Assembly (NCBI RefSeq): GCF_900108185.1
Contig: NZ_FNVA01000001.1
Span: 496,001-560,000 of the forward strand
Direction of reading: 5' to 3'
Source of the DNA: Bryocella elongata
Lineage (GTDB): Bacteria; Acidobacteriota; Terriglobia; Terriglobales; Acidobacteriaceae
Length of the DNA stretch: 64,000 bases
This document shows, in pieces, positions 26,461 to 35,436 of this stretch. Numbering within the stretch: the first letter of the stretch is position 1; each line of letters starts with the position of its first letter. Below the pieces are notes generated by a model, which saw only the letters and a list, made by a program, of their open reading frames with translations, was not told the DNA's origin and ran no database searches. The translations under genes were made by a program, and so were the position numbers.

Positions 26461-27963
26461 ATGACGACACCGGACTATCTGGAGCAAGTTGTGGTTTCGA
26501 ATGTGCGGCGAAGAGCCGGCGGAAGTGCGCGTCGTTCCAGCACTTTGGACTCTCTGCCCGTTGGGAATCTGATTTGGGCCACGCTGGATTTTCTCAGCGT
26601 CATCATTGCCGGGCTGATCGCGTTTCGCGTCTATCTCCCTCCCACGACTCCTGACTCGAACCGTGTCATCCTGCGGCATCTGGAGCGCGCCGCCCCCCTC
26701 GGCTCGCTGGTCTTTCTCTTTATCTTTGGGGTGTACCTGCTTATTTTCGCGCGCGTCTATGGCCTGTACAGAGCGACAGAGACGCGGAGCGGGCTCAGTG
26801 AAGCTCGCCTTACGCTGCAAGCCACGCTTACCGCAGGGCTGCTGATTTGCGGGACTCTCTATCTCACGAAGATGTCGGCTGTTTCGCGTGTCGTGGTGGT
26901 GATCACGGTATTCCTTACGGGCATCATGCTGGTGGGGCGCAGGGCAGTATGGCGCAGGGTGCGGGAGCGCCGCTACCTCCAGGGCAAAGAAGTTCGGAAT
27001 GTGCTCATCGTGGGCAACGGTCGCGTTGGGCACGCACTCCGGAACCACCTGGAATCGCTTCCTCATATGGGCTTTCGCTTCAAGGGGTTTATCTCACTGG
27101 ACAAAAGCGAGGACGGGCCGCAGCAGCAGGTACTGGGCGACGTAGAACACTGTGTGGCTCTCGCGCGGTCGCTGTTTGTCGACGAGATTTACTTTTCGAC
27201 GCCGGCTGATAAGCAGACCGTGTTGACGGTCGTTGAGGATGCGCGCGCTACGGGCATCGATGTTCGCGTCGTTCCGGATCTTTACGATGGCCTCGCATGG
27301 AACGCTCCGATTGAGTACGTTGGGCAGTTTCCCACGATCCCGCTGCACCGCCGCGACTTCCCACGCGGGGCCTTCATTCTGAAGCGCATCATGGATGTGA
27401 TCCTGTCGGGTGCAGCGTTGACTGCGGTTGCCCCCGTGATGCTGGCGATCGCAGTCATCATCAAGCGCGACTCGAAGGGGCCCGTTTTTTACAAAGCTGC
27501 TCGCATCGGACGGAAAGGACGCCACTTCAGCTGTTACAAGTTCCGCACCATGGTGATGAATGCGGACAAGCTGAAAGCCGACCTGATGAAGCAGAACGAA
27601 CGGGATGGCATCCTCTTCAAGATGTCCAACGATCCGCGCATCACGAAGATCGGCGCGAAGCTGCGGAAGTATTCGCTGGATGAACTGCCGCAGTTCTTCA
27701 ACGTGCTCCTGGGAGATATGAGCCTGGTTGGACCACGTCCACCGCTTGCGAGCGAGGTCGAGCAGTATGACGTGGAGCACCTTCGCCGGCTCGACGTGCT
27801 GCCTGGCATCACGGGCCTGTGGCAGGTGGAGGCACGGCAGGATCCTTCGTTTGACAGCTACATTTCGCTCGACACGGCTTACGTTGAGAACTGGAACCTG
27901 TGGCTCGATCTGCGCATCCTGGCTCGCACGGTCACCGTGGTTCTTGGTGGAACAGGAAGCTAG
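26461..27963 (+). CDS. polyprenyl-phosphate sugar-1-phosphate transferase (WcaJ/PssY type)
   Basis: Starts an exopolysaccharide or O-antigen-like repeat unit by moving a sugar-1-phosphate to a lipid carrier in the cytoplasmic membrane. About four N-terminal membrane helices come first, then a CoA-binding-like Rossmann region (NVLIVGNGRVGHALRNHLES), one more membrane segment (IMDVILSGAALTAVAPVMLA) and the C-terminal transferase domain with KRDSKGPVFYKAARIGRKG, YKFRTMVMNADK, KYSLDELPQFFNVLLGDMSLVGPRPP and LPGITGLWQV. ATG 26461 is the first ATG; the frame is open further up to 26356. 500 residues. No other polysaccharide genes adjoin it. Confidence 0.88.
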   Translation: MTTPDYLEQVVVSNVRRRAGGSARRSSTLDSLPVGNLIWATLDFLSVIIAGLIAFRVYLPPTTPDSNRVILRHLERAAPLGSLVFLFIFGVYLLIFARVYGLYRATETRSGLSEARLTLQATLTAGLLICGTLYLTKMSAVSRVVVVITVFLTGIMLVGRRAVWRRVRERRYLQGKEVRNVLIVGNGRVGHALRNHLESLPHMGFRFKGFISLDKSEDGPQQQVLGDVEHCVALARSLFVDEIYFSTPADKQTVLTVVEDARATGIDVRVVPDLYDGLAWNAPIEYVGQFPTIPLHRRDFPRGAFILKRIMDVILSGAALTAVAPVMLAIAVIIKRDSKGPVFYKAARIGRKGRHFSCYKFRTMVMNADKLKADLMKQNERDGILFKMSNDPRITKIGAKLRKYSLDELPQFFNVLLGDMSLVGPRPPLASEVEQYDVEHLRRLDVLPGITGLWQVEARQDPSFDSYISLDTAYVENWNLWLDLRILARTVTVVLGGTGS

Positions 27964-28082
27964 AGGTATTGGGGCAGTCGCATTATCGGCCGTTGCGAGT
28001 CTTCGCTGCGCCCTTTCTTTGTCCGCGCTGCTTTAGGGGAGGCGTCAGACCTGCGGTTGTTCTCACGACCGGGTAAACTGAA

Positions 28083-29768
28083 GTGGTGCGGATCGCTCTG
28101 GCGCAAATCAACCCTACGGTTGGCGACTTCTCCGGCAACCTGACCAAGATCTCGGAGTACATCGAGCGCGCGGCGGCGCTCGGTGCGGAACTCGTGATGT
28201 TTCCCGAGCTCGCAACTTGTGGCTATTTTCCTGCCGACCTGCTGGAAAAAGAGGTCTTCCTGCAGCGAAGTGAAGAGACGCTGGCGCAGGTCGCTGAGCT
28301 GACGCGCGGGCCTTCGCGTCCAGCGGTGCTCATTGGCTCCCCCATGCGCTGCGATACGCCCGGGGCCAAGGGCGCACGGAATGTAGCTGCGGTGCTTGAG
28401 GGCGGGGATGTTCGCTTCGTGCAGCAGAAGCGGCTATTGCCGTTTTACGACGTCTTTGACGAGCAGCGTTACTTCGAACCTGCGGAGCGCCAGTCGCTCA
28501 CGGTCATCAAGGGGCATGCGGTTGCGATTACGATCTGCGAAGACGCCTGGAACGACAAGATGTTCTGGCCGCGTCAGACCTACAGGATCGATCCCGTAGA
28601 GGATCTGATGAAGCAGTGGGGTGCGCTGCCACAGCCTTTGAGCGACGATCGGCTCATCGTGAACATCTCCGCGTCACCGTACTGGCATGGCAAGGTCGAG
28701 GTGCGGCAGCGGATGATCGGCGCGCTAGCCAAGCGGCATCACGCGGCCATGGTGATGGTGAACCAGGTTGGCGCCAACGATAGCCTGGTCTTCGACGGAA
28801 GCTCGTTTGCGGTGAACGCCGAAGGCGAAGTTGTTCGGACCGCGAAGAGCTTTGCCGAGGATCTCGTGGTCTTCGATACGGTTGCGGATACGCAGGCTTT
28901 GCCCCTGGAGCACGGAGCCGATATCGAGACCGAGCGCACCTGGAATGCGCTGGTGCTGGGCACGCGGGACTACGTGCGCAAGTGCGGCTTTTCGAAGGCC
29001 GTCATCGGCCTCAGCGGTGGCATCGACTCTGCGATTGTGGCGGCGGTTGCTGTCGCGGCATTGGGCAAGGAGAACGTGCAGGGCATCGGCATGCCCAGCG
29101 AGTTCTCGTCCACGGGTTCCATCACAGATGCGGAAAAGCTGGCGAAGAACCTGGACATCGCTTTCACCGTCTTACCCATCAAGCAGATCTTCACGCAGTT
29201 CACGGACGTGCTGGAGCCGTTCTTTGCGGGCACGAACTTCGGGCTTGCGGAGGAGAACATCCAGCCGCGTGTGCGTGGTGCGTTGTTGATGGGCGTAAGC
29301 AACAAGACGGGAGCGCTGGTGCTGACCACCGGCAACAAGAGCGAGATGGCTTGCGGCTATTGCACGCTTTATGGCGACATGGTCGGAGCCCTGGCGGTGA
29401 TTGCGGACGTCTACAAGACAGAGGTCTATCGCATCGCACGCTGGCTCAATCGTGAGCACGAGGTGATCCCCGAGGACACGATTACCAAGCCTCCTTCGGC
29501 CGAGCTGCGGCCGGGGCAGAAGGACACAGACTCGCTGCCACCGTATGAGGTGCTCGATCCGATCCTGCGCGCGTACATTGAAGACTACGCAGGCGCGGAA
29601 GAGATCGCTGCAGCGCAGCATGTGGACCTGGAGCTTGTTCGCCGGGTGATTCGCCTGGTGGAGATCAGCGAGTACAAGCGGCAGCAGGCTGCGCCTGTCC
29701 TCAAGGTTTCGAGGAAGTCGTTCGGCATGGGCCGCAGGTTTCCGATTGCGGCTCGCCGCGAAGTTTGA
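28083..29768 (+). CDS. nadE: glutamine-dependent NAD+ synthetase
   Basis: Makes NAD+ from deamido-NAD+ using glutamine-derived ammonia. The N-terminal nitrilase-type glutaminase carries its Glu (FPELATCGYFPADLL), Lys (QKRLLPFYDVFDE) and Cys (ITICEDAWND). The C-terminal synthetase has the PP-loop GLSGGIDSAIVAAVA, TTGNKSEMACGY, and ITKPPSAELRPGQKDTDSLPPY. 561 residues. It starts with GTG 28083 (a second GTG is the next codon); the ribosome binding site is weak. Confidence 0.95.
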   Translation: MVRIALAQINPTVGDFSGNLTKISEYIERAAALGAELVMFPELATCGYFPADLLEKEVFLQRSEETLAQVAELTRGPSRPAVLIGSPMRCDTPGAKGARNVAAVLEGGDVRFVQQKRLLPFYDVFDEQRYFEPAERQSLTVIKGHAVAITICEDAWNDKMFWPRQTYRIDPVEDLMKQWGALPQPLSDDRLIVNISASPYWHGKVEVRQRMIGALAKRHHAAMVMVNQVGANDSLVFDGSSFAVNAEGEVVRTAKSFAEDLVVFDTVADTQALPLEHGADIETERTWNALVLGTRDYVRKCGFSKAVIGLSGGIDSAIVAAVAVAALGKENVQGIGMPSEFSSTGSITDAEKLAKNLDIAFTVLPIKQIFTQFTDVLEPFFAGTNFGLAEENIQPRVRGALLMGVSNKTGALVLTTGNKSEMACGYCTLYGDMVGALAVIADVYKTEVYRIARWLNREHEVIPEDTITKPPSAELRPGQKDTDSLPPYEVLDPILRAYIEDYAGAEEIAAAQHVDLELVRRVIRLVEISEYKRQQAAPVLKVSRKSFGMGRRFPIAARREV

Positions 29769-29815
29769 ATGTAGTTCGAAGGCCGGAGCAAAGCGGCCCA
29801 GGAGAGAGCAACCGA

Positions 29816-30799
29816 GTGAAGATGATGTGGCGAGCAACAATGGCGATGGCAATGGCGATCTCCGCGTGTGGTGTAACTCTGGCGCAGACTCCCGTTGCCC
29901 CGACTCCGCAGCCCGGCGCTGCGACGACGACGTTTCCGGAGCCGAACCCGAAGAACTTTACGGTCGCCTCGCCATCTCGCGATGAGGTCAATGACTTCCT
30001 CAAAGCTCTGTGGGGTTATGACGAGAACCGCATCTGGAGCGTGGCTGCTGTCCTGAAGACGACGGCGCCGGGTGTGGCGAAGGTTGTCGTTCTCGTCGGC
30101 GATAAGTCACAGCCCGGCAAGGTTCAGCAGTCGGACTTCTATACGCTTCCTGATGGAAAGCACGCGTTCGCCGGTCAGGTGGTTGAGTTTGGCTCCAAGC
30201 CCTGGGCCGACAATCGCAAGGTGCTGATGGAGCAGGCAACCGGTCCGGCACGAGGCGCGAAGTCCAAGGAGCTTGAGCTTGTCGAGTTCGCCGACCTGCA
30301 GTGCCCGCACTGCAAGGATGCCCAGGACACGATGAACAACCTGGCGAGCGACTTCCCGCAGGCTCACATTGTCTTTGAGAATCTCCCGCTGGAGATTCAT
30401 CCGTATGCGTTTCGCGCGGCCGCGGAAGGCCTCTGCGTGCGCAAGGCGAAGGGTGATGAAGCTTTCTTCACCTATGCCAACACCGTATTCACCAAGCAGG
30501 ATTCGCTGACACCGCAGCTGGTAGATCAGACTCTTGCGACGGCTGTGGCGGCTGCTGGTGGCGATCCTGTCGCTGCTGCCGCTTGCGCGAAGACGCCGGA
30601 GATCGCGGCCGAAATCAAAGCTTCGACGAAGCTCTCCGACGATCTCGGTGTCGATCAGACCCCGATGCTGGCAGTGAACGGTCACCTGTTGCCGGTGACA
30701 GCGATTCCGTACGAGACGCTGAAGAGGATGATCGTCTGGCAGGCGAAACAGGACGGTATCGACCTGCCGCTGCAACCTTCGCTCTCGACGTTGAAGTAG
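29816..30799 (+). CDS. exported DsbA-like thioredoxin-fold protein
   Basis: A 327-residue exported thiol-disulfide protein. GTG 29816 follows CAGGAGAG and gives a signal peptide (MWRATMAMAMAISACGVTLAQ). An N-terminal domain of about 130 residues (NPKNFTVASPSRDEVNDFL...) precedes the DsbA-like fold with the active site FADLQCPHCK, then a helical insert and the cis-Pro region VDQTPMLAVNGHLLPV. The CPHC dipeptide is that of DsbA oxidases, but family members with this architecture vary. The gene is followed by an unusual AAGTG-rich inverted repeat. Confidence 0.82.
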   Translation: MKMMWRATMAMAMAISACGVTLAQTPVAPTPQPGAATTTFPEPNPKNFTVASPSRDEVNDFLKALWGYDENRIWSVAAVLKTTAPGVAKVVVLVGDKSQPGKVQQSDFYTLPDGKHAFAGQVVEFGSKPWADNRKVLMEQATGPARGAKSKELELVEFADLQCPHCKDAQDTMNNLASDFPQAHIVFENLPLEIHPYAFRAAAEGLCVRKAKGDEAFFTYANTVFTKQDSLTPQLVDQTLATAVAAAGGDPVAAAACAKTPEIAAEIKASTKLSDDLGVDQTPMLAVNGHLLPVTAIPYETLKRMIVWQAKQDGIDLPLQPSLSTLK

Positions 30800-30811
30800 A
30801 AGAGCCGTGGA

Positions 30812-30894
30812 AAGTGATAAGTGGTGGGTGACAAGTGGTGGGTGACAAGTGCTGGGCACGAAGCCTTTCACTTTTCACTTACCACTTTTCACTT
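30812..30894. repeat. AAGTG-rich inverted repeat between convergent genes
   Basis: A 26-base left arm (30812-30837) and 26-base right arm (30869-30894) are complementary at 22 positions. Inside, GTGGTGGGTGACAA is repeated exactly in tandem (30821-30834, 30835-30848). It lies between the stop codons of the DsbA-like gene (+) and lutC (-), so it may act as a two-way terminator or be a repeat element. Confidence 0.7.
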
Positions 30895-30903
30895 AACGCT
30901 CTT

Positions 30904-31542
30904 CTAAGAGACCAGGATCACCGTCAGGCTGCGTGGCCCGTGTACGCCGCGGATGCGCACCATCTCGATGTCACTGGTGGCCGAAGGTCCGGAGATTGTG
31001 GTGATGGGCTTCGTCGCGTTGGCTGTGACCGCAGCGAGTGCTTCGGGAAGCACGCTGTAGACCTGGCTGCGACGCACAATGCAGATGTGGTGATCGGGGA
31101 GCAACGTGATCACGCGACGTCCCTGCGTGCCCCCATGCACGAGGAAGATCGTGCCGGTGGAGGCGACCGCAGCCTCACAGGTGGTGATGACCGTCTTTTC
31201 GGCATCGAGTGTTACATGCGAGAGGTTCTCGTCTAAGGTGATCGCGATGCTTGTGGGCAGCCACTCCTGCGGGAAGCCTGCGGGGGCTAGCAGCGCTGTC
31301 TCCTGCGCCTTGGTCATCGACTGCGCGACGGCGCCTGCGATCTCTGAATCAGAGGCGACCTGGATCACTTCGGTGTCGTAGTCGACGAGGCGATCGATGA
31401 ACAGTTCGATGGTCTCGTGCTCGTTCATGGAGGTCGTGCGTGTGTAGGTGCGCTCGATCTTGCCATGACCGTTGGCGGGGTCGGAGGCCCGCACATGCAA
31501 TGCGCCCTGGATGCGGGCGAGGATCTCTTCGCGGGCAGTCAT
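30904..31542 (-). CDS. lutC: lactate utilization protein LutC (LUD domain)
   Basis: The third subunit of the LutABC iron-sulfur L-lactate oxidase. About 212 residues with a single LUD domain; motifs include TCEAAVASTGTIFL, RRVITLLPDHHICIV and a C-terminal GPSATSDIEMVRIRGVHGP. ATG 31542 overlaps the LutB stop by one base, which fits coupling; the open frame upstream is inside lutB. The gene is the last of lutA-lutB-lutC on the minus strand. Confidence 0.9.
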   Translation of the reverse strand: MTAREEILARIQGALHVRASDPANGHGKIERTYTRTTSMNEHETIELFIDRLVDYDTEVIQVASDSEIAGAVAQSMTKAQETALLAPAGFPQEWLPTSIAITLDENLSHVTLDAEKTVITTCEAAVASTGTIFLVHGGTQGRRVITLLPDHHICIVRRSQVYSVLPEALAAVTANATKPITTISGPSATSDIEMVRIRGVHGPRSLTVILVS

Positions 31543-33038
31543 CAGTTCGCGCCTCCCTGACTCATGTTGCTCTTCGGCGACCACGTAGTGTTGTTGCGGG
31601 ACTTCCACCAGTCGCGGAAGCTATGCGAGGGGATGGGCTTGAGGTCGCGTGTGGCAGTCCAGCCGCCGGCCATGCCGGGCAGGTTGGTGAGCAGGCCCTT
31701 GCGCTCGAAGGCGAGTTGCCCGATGCGTGCGAGGCGTTGCGAGGCCTCGTAACGGCGCTCGCTGCGGAAGATGGTGGCTGCCGCCTGCATGGCGATGTTC
31801 TCTACGCCCAGCTTGCCTTTGAGGGTCTTCTGGTCTTCGCGCACGACGCGCCCACGCAGGTGGATGAGCACCTCGGGAATGTTGATCTTCACCGGGCAGA
31901 CTTCGTAGCAGGCGCCGCAGAGTGTGGAGGCGTAGGGCAGCGAGCGTGAGTGCTCGAGGCTCTGTAGCTGAGGCGACAGGATCGCGCCGATGGGACCGGA
32001 GTAGATGGAACCGTAGGCGTGGCCGCCGGTTTCGCGATAGACCGGGCATGCGTTGAGGCACGCGGCGCAGCGGATGCACTGCAGGGTCTCGCGCTCCATC
32101 TCGTCTTCGAGCAGCTTGGTGCGGCCGTTGTCGAGCAGGATGACGTGGAAGTGCTGCGGTCCATCGCCGGGTGTGACGCCGGTCCAGAGGGAGTTGTACG
32201 GGTTCATGCGCTCGCCGGTGGCCGACCGGGGAAGCGTCTGCAGGAAGACTTCGAGATCGCCGAAGCTGGGGATGACCTTCTCGATGCCGACGAGGGTGAT
32301 GAGCACCTCGGGCAGCGTGAGGCACATGCGGCCGTTGCCTTCGCTCTCGACGACGCAGACCGAGCCGGTGTCGGCGATGGCGAAGTTGGCGCCGCTGACG
32401 GCGATCTTCGTGCGCAGGAATCGCTCGCGGAGATACTTGCGGGCGGCGGCGGTGAGGTCCTCCGGCTGGTCTGTTAATTCAGGTTGAGCCATGGAGGCTC
32501 GAAATATGTCGCGGATCTCGGTGCGGTTCTTGTGCAGCGCGGGAACGACGATGTGCGAGGGCTCATCCTTGCCGAGCTGCACAATCATGTCGGCGAGGTC
32601 GGTCTCGATGGGCACGATGCCTTCGCGCTCCAGGGCGTGGTTCATCTGGATCTCATCGGAGGTCATGGTCTTGACCTTGATGACCTCTACGGGCGCCGTC
32701 GAATCCTTTGGAGTATAGGTGCGGATGAGGTTGATCGCGATGGAGTTGGCTTCATCGGCGTCGCGGGCCCAGTGCACCTTGCCGCCGGCTCGCTCGCAGT
32801 TACGGACGAACTCTTCCAGATAATGATCGAGGTGCGCGAGGGTGTGCTGCTTGATGGCAGCGCCTGCGGAGCGCAGCGACTCCCAGTCGGGCATCTCTTC
32901 CACGCGCAGGGCGCGCTTGTTGCGGATGGTCGTTGTTGCGCGGCGGACGTTGGCGCGGAGCTGGTTGTTTTCGAGCGCCTTGTGCGCGGCGATGGGGAAG
33001 GCGGGAGCCTTGGCGGCCTTGCCGACACGGATGCTCAT
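31542..33038 (-). CDS. lutB: lactate utilization iron-sulfur protein LutB
   Basis: A 498-residue electron-transfer subunit of the L-lactate-oxidising LutABC complex. An N-terminal LUD-like half contains GANFAIADTGSVCVVESEGNGRM-like core residues; the C-terminal half has two ferredoxin-type sites, CIRCAACLNACPVYRETGGH and CGACYEVCPVKINIP. The length and order are those of Bacillus LutB. ATG 33038 overlaps the LutA stop by four bases. Confidence 0.93.
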   Translation of the reverse strand: MSIRVGKAAKAPAFPIAAHKALENNQLRANVRRATTTIRNKRALRVEEMPDWESLRSAGAAIKQHTLAHLDHYLEEFVRNCERAGGKVHWARDADEANSIAINLIRTYTPKDSTAPVEVIKVKTMTSDEIQMNHALEREGIVPIETDLADMIVQLGKDEPSHIVVPALHKNRTEIRDIFRASMAQPELTDQPEDLTAAARKYLRERFLRTKIAVSGANFAIADTGSVCVVESEGNGRMCLTLPEVLITLVGIEKVIPSFGDLEVFLQTLPRSATGERMNPYNSLWTGVTPGDGPQHFHVILLDNGRTKLLEDEMERETLQCIRCAACLNACPVYRETGGHAYGSIYSGPIGAILSPQLQSLEHSRSLPYASTLCGACYEVCPVKINIPEVLIHLRGRVVREDQKTLKGKLGVENIAMQAAATIFRSERRYEASQRLARIGQLAFERKGLLTNLPGMAGGWTATRDLKPIPSHSFRDWWKSRNNTTWSPKSNMSQGGAN

Positions 33039-33784
33039 GCGTTGCCTCCAGCGAGTCCTTTGACAGAGTTGAGGATCTCGGCGATGTGTACCGTCCGCAC
33101 GCTGGAGCCGTCGCGATGCAGGCCGCCCCAGATGTTCATCAGGCAGCTATTGTCGAGTGAGGTGACGACGTCGGCCTTCGTCTCGATGACGCAGGCCTTC
33201 TTCTCGGCGAGCATGGCGGTGGAGACGTCCATGTTCTTCACCGCGAAGGTGCCACCGAAGCCGCAGCATTGCTCGCGATTAGGCAGCTCGATCAGGTTGA
33301 GGCCGTCTACGGCTCGTAGCAGCGTCAAAGGCTCTTCGCGGATGTTGAGCATGCGCAGCGAATGGCAGGAGGGATGGTAGGTGACGCTGTGCGGGAAGTG
33401 CGCGCCCACGTCGGTGACCTTGAGCTTCTTCGTCAGCAGCTCGCTGAACTCGAAGACACGTGGCAGCAGGGCCTGGACCTCGGCGAGCAGCCTGGGATCG
33501 TCTTCGTTGCGCGCGATCAGCTCGTAGTGTTCGCGCATCATCGCGACGCAGGAGGCGGAAGGCACGCAGACGGTCTCGGCGTCGCGGAAGAGCTCGACGA
33601 AGCGCCGCACGAGTGGGACGGCCTCACCGTGATAGCCGGTGTTGTAGTGCATCTGGCCGCAGCAGGTCTGCGCGAGAGGGAACTCGACGGTGTGGCCGAG
33701 GCGCTCCAGCAGCTCTGTGACGGCGATGCCCGTCTGCGGAAAGAGCGTGTCGTTGTAGCAGGCGACGAAGAGCGCGATGCGCAG
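33035..33784 (-). CDS. lutA: lactate utilization protein LutA, CTG start
   Basis: A 249-residue (Fe-S)-binding subunit with two CCG-type cysteine regions: QTCCGQMHYNTGYHGEA and NREQCCGFGGTFAVKN, plus CVPSASCVAMMR and YHPSCHSLR. The conserved N-terminus RIALFVACYNDTLFPQTG is coded upstream of the first in-frame ATG (33652), with no ATG, GTG or TTG before the in-frame stop further up. CTG 33784 stands exactly where LutA proteins begin, 9 bases after GGGAGG, so I take it as the start. First gene of the lut operon. Confidence 0.88.
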   Translation of the reverse strand: MRIALFVACYNDTLFPQTGIAVTELLERLGHTVEFPLAQTCCGQMHYNTGYHGEAVPLVRRFVELFRDAETVCVPSASCVAMMREHYELIARNEDDPRLLAEVQALLPRVFEFSELLTKKLKVTDVGAHFPHSVTYHPSCHSLRMLNIREEPLTLLRAVDGLNLIELPNREQCCGFGGTFAVKNMDVSTAMLAEKKACVIETKADVVTSLDNSCLMNIWGGLHRDGSSVRTVHIAEILNSVKGLAGGNA

Positions 33785-33930
33785 CGGAGTAGGCCTCCCG
33801 TTGAAGTACCCGCGCGCAGTCAGGCCGGAGACCAGAGCTGACTGCGCGGGGCTTGCACTCAGAGGGTATCAGCCGCATGGCGGCGGACGCAGCCTCGATG
33901 TGCGTTGAGCGCACGCTTCGGGCGGCACCG

Positions 33931-35412
33931 CTAGATGTAGGCTTCGCTGTAGTTGTCCGTGTAGGCTCCCTGTTCCGGGGACCAGGACGTGTCGGGTATG
34001 TGCTGGATGGTCCGGTTGGCGGCGGCCAGGTCGTCCATCACCGAGCGCAGCGCGTCATAGCAGACCGGGTCCAGCTTCATCGGGATGTCGCGATCCATGA
34101 TGCCCTGGATCTGCGCGGGCGAAAGGCCTGCGCGATAGGGCCGGTCTTCGGAGAGAGCACCGTAGATGTCCGCCACGGCCAGGAGGCGCGATTCGAGGGA
34201 GAGGTCTTCGGCGCGGAGCCGGTTGGGGTAGCCGCTGCCATCGAGCTTTTCGTGATGCTCCCCCGCGAGCACCGCGATCTCCTGGAACGCGTCGATGTGG
34301 CCGAGGATCTCCTGGCTCATGCGGGGGTGGGACTTGACCAGCGTGAACTCCTCGTCGGTCAGCCTGGTGGGCTTGTCGAGGATGGTGTTCGAGATGCCCA
34401 GCTTGCCGACGTCGTGGAGCAGGGCCGCGCGGCGGAGCACCTGCATACGTTGCGGGCTGAGGCCCAGGGTGTTGCCGATGGCCATGGCCGCGTCCATGAC
34501 TCCGACGGAGTGCCGGAAGGTAAACGGCGACTTTGCATCCACGACCCAGGCGAAGGTCTCGCAGAGGTTGTCGATGTCCGGGGCGGAGAGGATGGTCTGG
34601 CCTCCGGGATGCGCTTGCAGGATCGCGGCCTTGGCCTGCTCGATAGGATCGCTGGCGCGGCAGTGCTGGAAGAGCCAGTCGCGTTTGTGGAGCGATTGGG
34701 CGGCCCGCACCAGTGAGGGATCATACCAGCGGCCGGCGCGCTCCTTCAGCGAATCGATCGCAGCCTGCTCGCCGCGCTCCATGCCAAATGCGTCGAGATG
34801 CTGGGCCACGAGCATCAGTCGCGAGATCAGCGGGATGTCGTGCTTTTTGAGTCCGTCGGGATATCCGCCACCGTCCCAGTGCTCGTCGAGGTGCCGCACA
34901 CCGAGCACGACCGGGTTGGGCAGGCCGAGCTTGCGCACGATCGTCGCTCCGCGGTCACAGCGGATCTCGATGACCTGGCGATTGTTGGTCTGCTGCGTGA
35001 TCGCCATCCTGGCGAGCCGTGCGGCTTTGCGCCAGGCGGGCGCTCCGGGAAGAACCTCCTTCCAGAGCATCTTCATCGTGGCCGGATCCTGGATCGATTT
35101 CGTCCAGTCGCTGAGCTTAGCTCCGGCCTTGATGGCGCGATCGTCGCCGCCGACGATGGCGCAGAAACGCGCCGAGTTGCTGCTGCAACCGACATCCTTC
35201 AGCAGTGAGGCATGGTAGAGATCCGGCAGGTCATAACGGGAGACGCCAGCCTCCAGCGCGATGCGCATGCCAAGCAGGCTGCAACGGATCGCGTGGCCCG
35301 GGACCGCGCCTTCGGTCAGATCCAATGCAAACGAGAGTGCGACGAGGATCTCCTGGAGCGTTGGATCCTTGGTCACCTCCATTTTGAGGACCGCTGAAGT
35401 CGGCTGCCGCAT
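33931..35412 (-). CDS. HD-GYP-domain protein (putative cyclic-di-GMP phosphodiesterase), tandem degenerate domain
   Basis: A 493-residue cytoplasmic protein. The C-terminal half (from about residue 275) is a full HD-GYP domain: RRAALLHDVGKLGI, EHHEKLDGSGYPNRL, AVADIYGALSEDRPYR. The N-terminal half is a second, decayed HD-GYP-like domain with LLKDVGC instead of HDVG and HLDEHWDGGGYPDGL instead of the usual HHExxDGxGYP. The active half probably degrades cyclic di-GMP; the first may sense a ligand. ATG 35412 or ATG 35382 could start it. The 146-bp gap to lutA separates the two. Confidence 0.85.
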   Translation of the reverse strand: MRQPTSAVLKMEVTKDPTLQEILVALSFALDLTEGAVPGHAIRCSLLGMRIALEAGVSRYDLPDLYHASLLKDVGCSSNSARFCAIVGGDDRAIKAGAKLSDWTKSIQDPATMKMLWKEVLPGAPAWRKAARLARMAITQQTNNRQVIEIRCDRGATIVRKLGLPNPVVLGVRHLDEHWDGGGYPDGLKKHDIPLISRLMLVAQHLDAFGMERGEQAAIDSLKERAGRWYDPSLVRAAQSLHKRDWLFQHCRASDPIEQAKAAILQAHPGGQTILSAPDIDNLCETFAWVVDAKSPFTFRHSVGVMDAAMAIGNTLGLSPQRMQVLRRAALLHDVGKLGISNTILDKPTRLTDEEFTLVKSHPRMSQEILGHIDAFQEIAVLAGEHHEKLDGSGYPNRLRAEDLSLESRLLAVADIYGALSEDRPYRAGLSPAQIQGIMDRDIPMKLDPVCYDALRSVMDDLAAANRTIQHIPDTSWSPEQGAYTDNYSEAYI

Positions 35413-35436
35413 GTCGTTCTAGGCCTTTCGTGCGTT

